Assembly: GCA_964035575.1 (NCBI GenBank)
Contig: OZ037837.1
Location: forward strand, 1,116,001-1,180,000
DNA: 64,000 nt
Direction of reading: 5' to 3'
Source of the DNA: Rhynchopus sp. YZ270_cl-10
Taxonomy: Eukaryota > Euglenozoa > Diplonemea > Diplonemida > Diplonemidae
How positions within the stretch are numbered: position 1 is the first letter of the stretch; each line of letters begins with the position of its first letter. The notes under the pieces were generated by a model. It did not search any database and was not told the DNA's origin. It saw only the letters and a program-made list of their open reading frames with translations. A program made the position numbers and the translations under genes. This document shows positions 22,066-32,523 of this stretch, piece by piece.

Positions 22066-22964
22066 ACAGCATCTTCAGATTTTGTCTATTTTTTATGATG
22101 CAAAGAGTGAACAACTTATCAAACTTGTTTGAGCAGCTTTGCTGCGTATTGGGTGGTCAGTGATGAAAAGTGTAAACCAAAGAGCGACAAAATTGTTATT
22201 TGGTACGAGTGTGCAATACGTGTGGAAATGAAAGACGCGTTCTTCGGTTGTCATGAGTCTTACCGTCTCCCTCCCAGTGTTGGTAAAATTGAACCCGCCC
22301 CCTACTTTTCCTTTTTATGTTTTTCCCCCACCCCCGAAAACAATAAAGCAATAAAAACAATAAAGACAAAAGGGAGAGGTTGTGGGTGAAACGCACACAC
22401 CTCGACCTGTCGGTGAAGTGTGGCTCTACTCCAACCCGCCCCGGATGAGGACTGTTCAAGAAGTATACTTCACAAATGTTTTCCCCTCCATCCCTCATAT
22501 TTTGACAAGACTCTACCTGCCTGCGGGGTTTCTGGACAGATGTGCTTTGCGAACTGTGTCGTCCTTAAGGCAGGTGTGTAGGTCATCTGCACGACGCCTT
22601 ATGTCAGCGTGGCATGTCAGAGTAATGCAAAATGACAGGTGCGCATGTCATAATGACACGTGGTCCGTGTTGGTACTCATTGTCTGTACAGAACACACTT
22701 TTCCATGGTTTTGTTGTAACCCCCCTAAGGCACTCCTCGGGGGTTAGAAAAAGTGTGCGTTCTGTGCAGAGAATGACACGTACCACATATCATCGTTTTT
22801 GCCATGTCACGATGACACGTAGCGTCGTGTGGATGCATGTGAGGTGAGGGGGTGGGTCTGCACTGTCGCTATGCGTGACCCAAAGAGCAACCAACACAAA
22901 AGATAGAACACATCTGTCCACATACAAGGTGGCTCTGCCAGAACACCGTGCATTGGGTGACTCG
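22066..22964. other. repeat-rich spacer
   Basis: No gene is supported. It contains an R3 copy on the minus strand (22305-22445), a truncated M2 module (22446-22510), and a region of gacacgt-type repeats around a foldback (22676-22770). From 22800 the sequence is unique up to the short leader. Confidence 0.55.
22676..22770. repeat. nested foldback
   Basis: Arms tgtacagaacacactttt and its inverted counterpart aaaaagtgtgcgttctgtgc enclose an inner stem (taacccccc with gggggtta). Flanking atgacacgt motifs are also inverted. It resembles the end of a small foldback element or a stable RNA hairpin. Confidence 0.5.
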
Positions 22965-23073
22965 CGTGGGTTTAGAAATGGCGTAAGGGTGGTACAGACA
23001 GGAGAGGTTCCCACATGTTTTCCGCCCAACCCCACAACCCCACCACACAACAGAGCAACACAAAAGAAGACAA
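22965..23073 (+). promoter_or_regulatory. short leader L2 of the 23074 U gene
   Basis: The sequence ggtggtacagacaggagagg, then tcccacatgttttc, leads into the common CA-rich 5' UTR (cccaccacacaacagagcaa) directly before the ATG. L2 also precedes the U genes at 33738 and 58348, whereas the other U loci use the M1-type leader. Confidence 0.5.
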
Positions 23074-25227
23074 ATGGAACTGACCATCAAGGACTGCTCC
23101 AACAACTTGTACGTGATCGAGGTGGGTGTGGATGACACAACGGAGACGATGCGGCAGAAGGTGGCGACTGCAGCAGGGTTGGCTGAGGACAGCTTCCACA
23201 TGGGCTTCGGAGGGAAGCAGGAAGGAGAGGACATCACGCAGCTGAGTGCTGGAGACACAGTCGTGCTGACGAAGACGAAGAAGTACAAAGCCATTGCAGA
23301 GCTTCATAAGTTGGGTGAGACCGATATCACTGCAGAGAGGCTGGAGACTGTGGAGGATCCTGTGGTGGCGTGTTTGCTTCTGCAGGCGGAGGTTGCGACT
23401 GTCATTCCGAATCGCTTCTTAGCAGACACATCGTTAACAACACTTGATCTCAGTGCTGTTTCGTGTGTGACGGAAATTCGTGACAATTTCCTTGCTGGGT
23501 GCGCAACGTTGACAAGTATCAACCTCTCTGGGTTGTGCAATGTGACGCGGATTGGTGAAGGCTTTCTTTCCAGTACAGGCCTCACAGCATTAGACTTGAC
23601 ACCACTCAGCAGGATTACGCAAATAGATGGTTCGTTTCTTGTCGGCTGCAGCGGCCTCACAGAACTAGACTTGTCGCCACTCAGCAGGATTGCACACATA
23701 GGTGATGGCTTTCTTGCCCGCTGCACGGGCCTCACAGAACTAGACTTGACACCACTCAGCAGGATTGCGCAAATCGACGAAAGCTTTCTTGAAGGCTGCA
23801 GCGGCCTCACAGCATTAGACTTGACACCACTCAGCAGGATTACGCAAATAGATGGTTCGTTTCTTGTCGGCTGCAGCGGCCTCACAGAACTAGATTTGTT
23901 GTCACTCAGCAGGATTGCACACATAGGTGATGGCTTTCTTGCCCGCTGCACGGGCCTCACAGAACTAGACTTGACACCACTCAGCAGGATTGCGCAAATC
24001 GACGAAAGCTTTCTTGAAGGCTGCAGCGGCCTCACAGCATTAGACTTATCACCATTCAGTAGGATTGCACACATAGGCGGTTGGTTTCTTCTCGGCTGCA
24101 GCAGTCTCACAGAACTAGACTTGACACCACTCAGCAGGATTGCGCAAATAGGCGAAAGCTTTCTTTCCGGCACAGGCCTCACAGAGATAGACTTGGCACC
24201 ACTCAGCAGGATTGTAAAAATAGATGGTTGCTTTCTTCTCGGCTGCAGGAGCCTCACAAAATTAAACTTGACACCACTCAGCAGGGTTGCGCAAATAGGC
24301 GAAAGGTTTCTTGAGGAGTGCAGCAGCCTCACAGAACTAGACTTGACACCACTCAGCAATGTCACAGACATAGGCGATTGCTTTCTTAACGACTGCAAGA
24401 GCCTCACAGTGCTGAACTTGGCACCACTCAGCAAGGTTACGATAGTTGGTAGTTTCTTTCTCTACGGCTGCAGCGGCCTCACAGAACTAGACTTGACATC
24501 GCTCGCCAATCTTACACAACTACGTGAATACTTTCTTGCCACCTGCACAGGCCTCACAGCATTAGATTTGTCGCCACTCACCAGGATTACACAACTTGGC
24601 GAGAACTTTCTTCAAGGCTGCAAGAGCCTCACAGTATTAGACTTGTCGCCACTCAGCAGGATTGCACACATAGGCGAAAGCTTTCTTGCCAACTGCTGGG
24701 GCCTCAGAGAACTAAACTTGTCGTCACTCAGCAATCTTTCAGACATTAGTGGTTGGTTTCTTGAGGACTGCAGGAGCCTCACAGAACTAAACTTGACACC
24801 ACTCAGCAATGTTACAGACATAGCTGACTGTTTTCTTGACGGCTGCACCAGCCTCACAGAACTAGACTTATCGCCACTCGAAAATATTGTGCAAATAGGA
24901 GAGTGCTTTCTCGACAACTGCAGCGGCCTCACAGAACTAGACTTGACGCCGCTGTGCATGGTTTATAAAATCGGTGATGGCTTTCTCGCCAACTGCACCA
25001 GCCTCACAGTGCTTGACTTATCCCCACTCGGCATAGTCATGCACATGGGTGAGCTACATGCTGACGAGTACACTTCGTTGAAGAGCATCCACCTCTCCGG
25101 CTGCAGCAGCGCTGTGTCGAGTCGAGTACAGGAAAGCAACCTGAAGGAGCTTGTTGATGCACGTCCGAAACGTAGCAGAGACGAATCTCCCGAGCAGTGC
25201 CGCAAGCGACGGAGAGGCTCAGAATGA
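23074..25227 (+). CDS. UBL-LRR protein U2, longest member
   Basis: An uninterrupted 717-residue protein. The UBL (1-70) resembles ubiquitin in length and pattern (IEVGVDDTTETMRQKVATAA against ubiquitin's [20 protein letters not shown]) but lacks a C-terminal Gly-Gly, so it is a fixed UBL and not a conjugated one. The hinge follows (71-118), then about 22 LRRs and the basic tail. LRRs 3-5 are tandemly duplicated as 6-8 (a 75-residue, 225-bp block). The array contains most of the repeat types found in its paralogues. The double stop TGA TAG and the stem-loop follow. The function is inferred as protein recognition coupled to a UBL. Confidence 0.85.
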   Translation: MELTIKDCSNNLYVIEVGVDDTTETMRQKVATAAGLAEDSFHMGFGGKQEGEDITQLSAGDTVVLTKTKKYKAIAELHKLGETDITAERLETVEDPVVACLLLQAEVATVIPNRFLADTSLTTLDLSAVSCVTEIRDNFLAGCATLTSINLSGLCNVTRIGEGFLSSTGLTALDLTPLSRITQIDGSFLVGCSGLTELDLSPLSRIAHIGDGFLARCTGLTELDLTPLSRIAQIDESFLEGCSGLTALDLTPLSRITQIDGSFLVGCSGLTELDLLSLSRIAHIGDGFLARCTGLTELDLTPLSRIAQIDESFLEGCSGLTALDLSPFSRIAHIGGWFLLGCSSLTELDLTPLSRIAQIGESFLSGTGLTEIDLAPLSRIVKIDGCFLLGCRSLTKLNLTPLSRVAQIGERFLEECSSLTELDLTPLSNVTDIGDCFLNDCKSLTVLNLAPLSKVTIVGSFFLYGCSGLTELDLTSLANLTQLREYFLATCTGLTALDLSPLTRITQLGENFLQGCKSLTVLDLSPLSRIAHIGESFLANCWGLRELNLSSLSNLSDISGWFLEDCRSLTELNLTPLSNVTDIADCFLDGCTSLTELDLSPLENIVQIGECFLDNCSGLTELDLTPLCMVYKIGDGFLANCTSLTVLDLSPLGIVMHMGELHADEYTSLKSIHLSGCSSAVSSRVQESNLKELVDARPKRSRDESPEQCRKRRRGSE

Positions 25228-25690
25228 TAGAAGGCCGGTGCGTTTGCAACCGGCAAGAGCACAGTCAGCCGCATCTGCATCGATGCGTCAGAGGCAACCC
25301 GCAGTACCATGGTCCGAAGCTTCTGTGAACTGTTGTTACGTTTTTGCTCTCGTTTGTCGGTCTTGCCACGAGAAGGGGTAATAGGGTAATAGGGGAATAG
25401 GGTCGGGGTGGGTACGACATTGGGGGATTCACGCATTCTTTGTTTCGATTTCTTTTCCTGAAGAAGGGTTTTAGTTGGGGAGGGGAGGTGGGGTGTTTGG
25501 GTAAGTAATGTGTGAAGAACAGCGAAGCCAAACATTCTTGTAAGAGGAGTGTACGTCTTGTGTTCACATCTAAAAGCAAAACTGTGAGGGAGACATACAA
25601 GTGTATCGTGTGGAAGAGAGGTAGGGAGTGGGGGTGTTCTGTTAAAAGGTGCCGTGTTACGACCTGGCAACTTCCAGCAGTAGGTTAAGT
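25228..25690 (+). other. U-type 3' module, copy 2
   Basis: Stem-loop at 25234-25254, then the shared 3' flank up to about 25655, where it diverges into unique sequence. Confidence 0.65.
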
Positions 25691-25804
25691 AATCTTTCTT
25701 GTAAATTGTTGGATCATTATCTCCTCAGTGCATGAATGCCCCACGTGACTGGACACTTTTGTGTTTGTCATGTGGAGCTGTGGTTGCTCTTTCACGACTT
25801 TTTT

Positions 25805-25872
25805 CCTGTTCCTGGGTACCTGGACCTGGACCTGGGTATCTGGGTATCGGTACCTGGGTACCTGGGTACCAA
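25805..25872 (+). repeat. GGTACC-rich minisatellite
   Basis: Imperfect tandem repeats of cctgggtac / cctggac / tctgggtat. Short, non-coding and probably polymorphic. Confidence 0.75.
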
Positions 25873-25902
25873 GAAGGCAAAAAATCAAGAATCCGGATTA
25901 TG

Positions 25903-25933
25903 CGACAATGTGGATTATTAATCCACATTGTCG
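25903..25933. repeat. 31-bp palindrome
   Basis: cgacaatgtggatta and its reverse complement meet around a one-base centre. The right arm (tccacattgtcg) is repeated again at 25951-25963. It could form a cruciform or an RNA hairpin. Confidence 0.75.
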
Positions 25934-26207
25934 TAATCCACATTTTTAGAGTCCACATTGTCGTTTCCCCTTTTTTTTTTATATAGTAAACTGCTTATCA
26001 ACTTAAACCCGCAAACCCAGACCAGAATATTGAACGAGGATAGTGGTGTGGGAAGTATCCAAGTGGTTACTACACCTTTTGGGTCTGAACTGTCCTTTTT
26101 GCAAACGTTTTGGGTCTCTTAAATCTGGGGTGGAACAGGGATATGGTGCTTTTCGTGCATATGGGTGCACCATGTTCTTTGCTAAGAGAACGAAACAAAA
26201 TGAAATA

Positions 26208-26486
26208 GAAGCAACGCAAAGGGGACTGTTCAACAAGTATACTCCACGAACGTTTTCCCCTCCATCCCTCATATTTTGATACTAACTCGCCGTGTGCGCT
26301 GTGCTCCACACAGCACAACGTAACGTCCACGAAACACGGTGCTGGCATTTGTGCGGGAAGGGGAGGCACAAAGAACGCTGTCACTTCTGTGGTGATGAAT
26401 GGTGCAGAAGCTTGGCAACGATTACCAGCCTCTCACTCACCTTTCCTGTGTGCTGCAGTCTTGAACGCACACTCTGTTTCCATCCC
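26208..26486 (+). promoter_or_regulatory. M2 leader of the 26487 B gene
   Basis: M2 (26208-26360) has landmarks caacaagtatactccacgaa and ttttcccctccatccctcat. It leads into unique sequence before the ATG, and M1 is missing here. Upstream in-frame codons are open to 26292, so a longer N-terminus cannot be fully excluded, but they lie in repeat DNA. Confidence 0.4.
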
Positions 26487-28772
26487 ATGCCACCCACCCA
26501 ACCCCTTCCAGACACCCCTGCACCCTCCCACCTCTTCGAAACACACAACATGGGTTCTGACACGCAGCCCACCGCACCACAGATGCCGAGCTGTGAGAAC
26601 TGTGGCGTGCCTGCACAGCTGCAGTGCGGGATGTGCGTGGAGCTGTTCTTCTGCGACAAGCCTGCGTGCTATGACGCTTGCCACACAAGGCCACGTGACC
26701 GTGAGGCACATCGCGCTTCTGTGACTGCGTTCGGGACATCGTCGAAGTGTGCACTTCACCCAGGCCAAGAGCTGTGCCTCGTCTGTGAAGACCCTGCGTG
26801 TGGAGACGCGTTGATCTGCACTCGCTGTGACAAGTGCGACACACATGTGGGACACAAGACAGTTTACATCACGGACTACATGAAACGCCAGCGTGACACC
26901 CTCTGCTCGCACGTGGCAGACCTGACAACACAGCGGACTGCTGCAAAGGAGGAGTGCCGTGTGCTTGAGGCACTCCCTCCCACAGAGGACAGGTACAAAG
27001 ACCTTCTCCTGCAGACACACGTCGGGCACCTCGTGATGCGTGAGGATGTGTCGCGCAGCGAAGTCATGTGTGAGGAGGAGGTGGTACGGAGCTGCCTCGC
27101 ACAAACACTCAGTCGTGAAGGGGAGGTGTGTGCGCTGAAGACGTTTGTTGCGAAGGCAGGACGCGCGATTGCTGAGTGCGAGGCGGTGTGCCAGCTTGGG
27201 GACGACCAGGTGTTGCGTGCGGTCACAGAGTCGCAGGCCATTATGCGGAACATCAACAGCATGGCAGCGAGTGGAGACCGCCACCGCCTTGTGGGTGCTG
27301 CACACCCACACGCAACGTTTTCCCTGAAGCTGCCTGTTTCGAACGTGCACGACGCCCTTGCCCAGATGTTGGCAAGGTTGCCACTTTTTGGTGATGGTTT
27401 CCCGCCATCCGCAGCCTCAAGCTCGTCAGGTGCAGCAGGGTTCCCGTCGTTTGCCCCGAGCAGCAGTGCTGCTGGTGCAGCGTCCTCAAGCGCCGCAGCA
27501 ACTGGTGGTTTCCCATCGTTTGCAGGAAGCTCGTCCAGCGCAACAGGGGGCTTCCCGTCGTTCGGCCCCAGTAGTGGAAACACATCAACAGCGACAGCAA
27601 CAACAGCAGCCTCCTCAAGCGCTGCAGCAGGTGGTTTCTCCTTCACTGCGAATAGGTCCGCATCAGCGAAAGGCGGCTTCCCTTCGTTTGCAGCATCAAC
27701 AGCAGCAGCAGCCTCCAGCACGACAGGGGGGTTCCCTTCCTTCTCTGTCTCTAGTTCCTCTGCACCTGCAGGCGGAGGGTTCCCTGCATTTGCCCCTACC
27801 TCCAGCATAGCAGCAGGCTTCCCTTCGTTTGCAGCATCAACAGCAGCCTCATCCAGCACGACAGGGGGTTTGTATGCCTTCTCTGCCTCTAGTTCATATG
27901 CACCTGCAGGCGGAGGGTTCCCTTCGTTCGGTAGCACTGCCCCTGCTGCAGCTGAACCGGCTGGGTTCAGCTTCGGAGCAACCTCAGCAGCGGCAACACC
28001 GTACTCAGCTACCCCCGCAGCAGCCGCATCAACGGGGTTCAGCTTCGCCCCTCCCACAACGCAGGTCAACACGCAGAGGAGGAAGCAGGATGCCATTGCA
28101 GCACTTCGTGTGTTGGGTGAGACAACACTTACAGCGGAAAGGTTGAAGCAGGTGAATGATCAGCGCAGTGATCCGAAGGTGGCTTGCTTGCTCCTGCAGG
28201 CAGGAGTTGCGACTGCGATTCCAGACAACTTCTTCTCGAGAACCAGAGTGACGTGCATTGATCTCAGTCATGCGTCTGCTGTGACTGTGATTGGGGACGA
28301 ATTTCTTCATGACTGCACAGCTTTGACCAAAGTTGACTTCAGTGGATTGCAAGCTGTCACCTCAATTGGGTACAGGTTCCTGCGTGGGTGCACAGCATTG
28401 TCGACAGTTGATCTGAGTGCATTCCAAGCTGTCACCTCGATCAGGTACTCGTTCCTCAAGGGGTGCACATCCTTGACCAAAGTTGACCTCAGTCCTTTAC
28501 GAGCGGTCACTGCGATTGACGAAGCGTTCCTGGCTGAGTGCACATCAGTGTCAACAGTTGACTTGAGTGGATTCCAAGCAGTCATCAGGATTGGGGACTG
28601 GTTCCTCAGCGGGTGCACATCATTGTCCACAGTTGACTTGAGTGCATTGCAAGCTGTCACCTCGACTGACAGGTACTTCCTCGGTGGGTGCACATCATTG
28701 AAGACCTTGCACGGAAAGGAAAAGTGCAGCAATGCTGTACTCAGAGTGCTACCACAACACCTACGACAGTGA
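26487..28772 (+). CDS. MYND/B-box protein B1 with an FG-rich region and LRRs
   Basis: A 761-residue protein. A MYND-like finger (about 36-76: CENCGVPAQLQCGMC, then VELFFCDKPAC) is followed by a B-box (about 88-123: C-x2-H-x6-C-x2-C, then C-x2-C and H-x2-H). A helical, probably coiled-coil stretch runs to about 280. From about 295 to 525 there is a Ser/Ala/Gly-rich region with many GGFPSF, GFSF and GFSFGATS units, like FG nucleoporins. Then come the hinge (RRKQDAIAALRVLGETTLT) and about eight LRRs ending LPQHLRQ. Paralogues at 47869 and 53803 have a UBL where this gene has the FG region. There is no RING domain, so ubiquitin ligase activity is not supported. The start differs from paralogues, which begin MKRSSVSESP; this gene has lost that end. 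Confidence 0.82.
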   Translation: MPPTQPLPDTPAPSHLFETHNMGSDTQPTAPQMPSCENCGVPAQLQCGMCVELFFCDKPACYDACHTRPRDREAHRASVTAFGTSSKCALHPGQELCLVCEDPACGDALICTRCDKCDTHVGHKTVYITDYMKRQRDTLCSHVADLTTQRTAAKEECRVLEALPPTEDRYKDLLLQTHVGHLVMREDVSRSEVMCEEEVVRSCLAQTLSREGEVCALKTFVAKAGRAIAECEAVCQLGDDQVLRAVTESQAIMRNINSMAASGDRHRLVGAAHPHATFSLKLPVSNVHDALAQMLARLPLFGDGFPPSAASSSSGAAGFPSFAPSSSAAGAASSSAAATGGFPSFAGSSSSATGGFPSFGPSSGNTSTATATTAASSSAAAGGFSFTANRSASAKGGFPSFAASTAAAASSTTGGFPSFSVSSSSAPAGGGFPAFAPTSSIAAGFPSFAASTAASSSTTGGLYAFSASSSYAPAGGGFPSFGSTAPAAAEPAGFSFGATSAAATPYSATPAAAASTGFSFAPPTTQVNTQRRKQDAIAALRVLGETTLTAERLKQVNDQRSDPKVACLLLQAGVATAIPDNFFSRTRVTCIDLSHASAVTVIGDEFLHDCTALTKVDFSGLQAVTSIGYRFLRGCTALSTVDLSAFQAVTSIRYSFLKGCTSLTKVDLSPLRAVTAIDEAFLAECTSVSTVDLSGFQAVIRIGDWFLSGCTSLSTVDLSALQAVTSTDRYFLGGCTSLKTLHGKEKCSNAVLRVLPQHLRQ

Positions 28773-29621
28773 GAAGCACGAAAGCGTTCACTTTGCAGTT
28801 GTTGTTGTGCATCTTCACCCCTCGCACTGTGTGGTCAGCTGCACGACGGCTGCTCTGCACTGTGCTGAGGTGTGCTTCTTTATTATTTTTGGGAGGTGGT
28901 GACAGAGTGAGGTGGGGTTTGTTGGGATGAGTCATACGAAACAATTGGGAGGATTTGAGAGGGTTGGCTGGGTGTTGTGAACAACAGAGCATTTCTTTGG
29001 GGTTTGGGTGAGGGAAGGTGAGGGTGGGGTCCTTCTTAGGATCAGAAGTGTGTCCACTAAATTGGGTTTTCATTTTTGAGTTTTGGATGTTTGGAGCACT
29101 GCTGCGGGTTTCAAGCAGGTGTTTTGTATCTCTACGGATTCGTGGAGAGCAATGGGTTGAGCAAAGAGACTTGTCTGAGTGCAACAATACACGGATTTAA
29201 ATTTCGGAATTTGGCCAAAAAGGGTCGGATTTAAAGTAATGCTTGGGACTGTTTAGAAAGCTGGTTTCAATCACCCTGTTAACACGATGCTCAAGAATAG
29301 CTTGCAGGTAATCGCCTCTTCCACTTTTTCGAGTAAGTACACACCAAAAGAGAAAGGCTGACTTTTAAAGGTGGTGTCGAGCAACAGTACCAGCTACCAG
29401 CTACAGTACATTTGCCAGATCGATTCGCTGCTGGTGTGTCTCGCAGCCATACACACCACACTGCAGGTTATCAAAGTGTTCATTGATAACTGTTTTTCAC
29501 TTTTTTTTTTTGGTCGATGGATTATGCATGGGACAACAACCATTGCAATTAGAACATGACAAAAGAATGATATCTTTTATCTTTTATCAAGAAGAAGACC
29601 CCTTCTCCCCCTCTCCCCCCA
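28773..29621 (+). other. B-type 3' module and spacer
   Basis: The B 3' module (to about 29160) is shared with 17998-18310, 49637-49940 and 55774-56160 (landmarks cctcgcactgtgtggtcagc and gtcatacgaaacaattggga). From about 29170 the sequence is unique and AT-rich with no gene visible. Confidence 0.6.
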
Positions 29622-30082
29622 CTAGGTTGCATTATTCGAATTATTCGTAAACTTAATTATACGAATTATACGGTATTCGGTCTTTGCATTATTTTTTACC
29701 AAAACCAGCACTAAAACCGCCTACACCGTAGGTAACCGGCGGAGTTTCCGCCAAGGGGTACCGGGGGGTATACCATGGTGTACCATGGTACCCCCCCGGG
29801 AAAAATGGGGTTTTAGAGGTTGTAGATGACCCTGTGGTCAGTGTGACCCCACCGTGTCAGCCTCTACCCAAGTCACATTGTGTTCTCTCTATTTCTTTGG
29901 GCAATCACGATCAGAGTATTTTTATTTTTGGTAAAAATAACGCAAAAGAACTCAAAAAAAGTGGGGGGGGAACGGACTGCTGGTCCCAACTCCTCGTACC
30001 AGCAGCACCGTATAATACGGTAATCGTATAATTCGAATTGTACGGTATTCGGTCGGTGCCGAGCACGTATAATGCAACCTAG
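29622..30082. mobile_element. 461-bp terminal-inverted-repeat element
   Basis: The ends are perfect 14-bp inverted repeats (ctaggttgcattat). The adjoining arms also share inverted cgaattatacg and cggtattcggt motifs. If CTAG is a target duplication, the inverted repeats are GTTGCATTAT. Inside, 29758-29800 forms a very GC-rich hairpin (ccggggggtataccatgg with its inverse). No coding capacity. Probably a non-autonomous DNA element. Confidence 0.6.
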
Positions 30083-30194
30083 CTCCAACCACGACCCTTC
30101 AGATGACCAAGCACGAGGCTTGCGTATTCATGTTTATTTAGGCGTATGTACAAGAGACATATCGCCAGTGTTCTTTATTTTGTATTTTATTTGT

Positions 30195-30300
30195 TTGGAG
30201 AGGTGTGTGCGTTTCACCACAACCTCCCTTTTGTCTTCATTGTTGTATTGTTTGCGGGGTGATGGGTAAACATAATAAAAGGGAAAGTAGGGTTTCAATT
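30195..30300 (+). repeat. dispersed repeat R3, copy 3
   Basis: gaggtgtgtgcgtttcacca then acctcccttttgtcttcatt and tgtttgcggggtgatggg. It lacks the 5' part of the consensus. DNA between it and 30612 is AT-rich with no gene. Confidence 0.7.
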
Positions 30301-30611
30301 ATATTTGTTTTTGCTTCTCGGTGCCTACCGTACACAGAGACACTTTGCACTAATGTAAGCGGTTAAAAGTCAGTTTTCTTTTATGGTTGGCCGAAGATCT
30401 TAGTGACGAACACGAAAAATCACAGTTAAAAAAAAAAAAAAACTTTGTTCCGTTTTTGGAGCGAAGTGATTGTCGACACAACAAAAAAAAACGATTGTAG
30501 CGAAAACAACAGAGCGAGGATGATCCCAGGTCGGCTGGGAAAAGAATCATTTCGTACTATGATCGTTGGTGAACCATGTTCTCTGCCAACAAAATAAAAT
30601 AAAACGAAAGA

Positions 30612-31341
30612 TGGAAGCAACGCAAAGGGTACTGCACAACAAGTATACTTCACAAACGTTTTCCCCTCCATCCCTCATATTTTGATACTAACTCGCCGTG
30701 TGCGCTGTGCTCCACCCATACCCACACAGCACAACGTAACGTCCACGAAACACGGTGCTGGCATTTGCACGGGATGGTGGTGGTGGCTTGGCTGCGCTTG
30801 GGCGTTCTTTTGGGTTTGGGGCACGGTGCACTGGGTGGGCTGGTGGGCGGGATCGCAGGAGGGAGACGTCGTTGTCGGAGGACACAGGTGCAGGGCACGT
30901 TGTGTGGTAGTGCAGCACGACTGGTTCTGGCTCGATGTGCAGTGTGTTGTCGTTGTGGTGATGCTGGGGTGGAACAGGGACGTGCCCAGCCGTGGGGTGC
31001 TTTCGTGCATTTGTCTGGCACCTCGGCTTGCCGTGGTTGCAGCACGAGAGCACCTTTGGCGTTCTTGCTGGGGTGGGTGGGGTGGGGTGCCTATCTTGGG
31101 TGGTGTTTTTATTCAGTGTGTGGGTTCACTTTCGCGACATGGCACTGTGCCGTCTGTGCCCCTCAGGCAGGTGGCAGCTGGTGGGTGTTCTTCTCCCAGG
31201 TCGTCTAAGCAGTCACCTACCATCGTGCGTCTTGCGGCTTCGTGCGGTGTCGTTGCACGGCTCTGCCTGCCAAGGGGTTTCTACGTCGTTGCCCCAACCC
31301 CACAACCCCACCACACAACAGAGCAACACAAAAGAAGACAA
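30612..31341 (+). promoter_or_regulatory. full leader block of the 31342 U gene
   Basis: In order: M2 (30612-30775), the GT-rich M1b segment (about 30818-30955), M1 with its core at 30994-31066, the U-type tail (31185-31240) and the CA-rich 5' UTR. This is the most complete leader in the window. By chance the frame is open from 30682 into the UBL, but corresponding leaders are not in one conserved frame, so it is treated as non-coding. Confidence 0.5.
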
Positions 31342-32523
31342 ATGGAACTGACCATCAAGGACTGCTCCAACAACTTGTACGTGATCGAGGTGGGTGTGGA
31401 TGACACAACGGAGACGATGCGGCAGAAGGTGGCGACTGCAGCAGGGTTAGCTGAGGACAGCTTCCACATGGGCTTCGGAGGGAAGCAGGAAGGAGAGGAC
31501 ATCACGCAGCTGAGTGCTGGAGACACAGTCGTGCTGACGAAGACGAAGAAGTACGAAGCCCTTGCAGAGCTTCATGCGTTGGGTGAGACCGATATCACTG
31601 CAGAGAGGCTGGAGACTGTGGAGGATCCTGTGGTGGCGTGTTTGCTTCTGCAGGCGGAAGTTGCGACTGTCATTCCGAGTAGCTTCTTGGCAGAGTCATC
31701 GTTAACAACACTTGATCTCAGTGCTGTTTCGTGTGTGACGGAAATAGGTGACTGTTTCCTTGCTGGGTGTTCAACGTTGACAAGTATCAACCTCTCTGGG
31801 TTGTGCAATGTGACGCGGATTGGTGGATCTTTTCTTTCCTGCTCAGGCCTCACAGAGCTAGACTTGACACCACTCAGCAGGATTACGCAAATAGGCGAAA
31901 GGTTTCTTGACAACTGCTGCGGCCTCACAGAACTAGACTTGTCGCCACTCAGCAATGTCACAGACATACGCGAAGGCTTTCTTTCCAACTGCTGGGGCCT
32001 CACAGATCTGAACATGTCACCACTTCGCAATGTGACGACAGTTGGTGGTTGGTTTCTTCACGGCTGCGAGAGCCTCACAGTATTAGACTTGACACCACTC
32101 AGCAGGATTGCACACATAGGTGATTGGTTTCTCTCCGAATGCAAGAGACTCATAGCACTAAACATGTCACCACTTCGCAATGTTACGATAGTTGGTGAAT
32201 ACTTTCTCGAGGACTGCAACAGCCTCACAGAGCTAGACTTGACACCACTCAGCAATGTTGCGCAAGTAGGCGAAGGCTTTCTTGCCAACTGCACAGGCCT
32301 CACAGAGCTAGACTTGTCACCTCTCAGAGCAGTCATGCACATGGGTGAGCTACCTGATCACCTGTACTCTTCGTTGAAGAGCATCCACCTCTCCGGCTGC
32401 AGCAGCGCTGTGTCGAGTCGAGTACAGGAAAGCAACCTGAAGGAGCTTGTTGATGCACGTCCGAAACGTAGCAGAGACGAATCTCCCGAGCAGTGCCGCA
32501 AGCGACGGAGAGGCTCAGAATGA
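31342..32523 (+). CDS. UBL-LRR protein U3
   Basis: 393 residues: invariant UBL, hinge, about ten LRRs and the basic tail. It has a repeat type not seen in U2 (LNMSPLRNVTIVG, with Met in place of Leu), occurring twice and shared only with the locus at 61486. An 18-residue overlap of the common tail (CSSAVSSRVQESNLKELV) matches all family members. Gene intact, with the TGA TAG double stop. Confidence 0.85.
   Translation: MELTIKDCSNNLYVIEVGVDDTTETMRQKVATAAGLAEDSFHMGFGGKQEGEDITQLSAGDTVVLTKTKKYEALAELHALGETDITAERLETVEDPVVACLLLQAEVATVIPSSFLAESSLTTLDLSAVSCVTEIGDCFLAGCSTLTSINLSGLCNVTRIGGSFLSCSGLTELDLTPLSRITQIGERFLDNCCGLTELDLSPLSNVTDIREGFLSNCWGLTDLNMSPLRNVTTVGGWFLHGCESLTVLDLTPLSRIAHIGDWFLSECKRLIALNMSPLRNVTIVGEYFLEDCNSLTELDLTPLSNVAQVGEGFLANCTGLTELDLSPLRAVMHMGELPDHLYSSLKSIHLSGCSSAVSSRVQESNLKELVDARPKRSRDESPEQCRKRRRGSE

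Noticed and set aside
23304-24434. 376-residue antisense frame over the LRR array (and similar ones at 37821-39101 and 55164-55592)
   Set aside because: Produced by codon constraints of the LRR repeat on the opposite strand. Low-complexity Ser/Val/Arg peptide with no domain.
26876-28096. 406-residue antisense frame over the B1 FG region
   Set aside because: Mirror of the Ser/Ala/Gly-rich repeat; composition is Ala/Glu/Lys-Pro-like and not conserved in paralogues.
30682-31341. 220-residue N-terminal extension of the U gene at 31342 (also 60736-61485)
   Set aside because: The open frame runs through leader repeats, but other leaders with near-identical DNA shift frame through a ccc/cccc length difference and contain stops. 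The invariant protein starts at MELTIKD.
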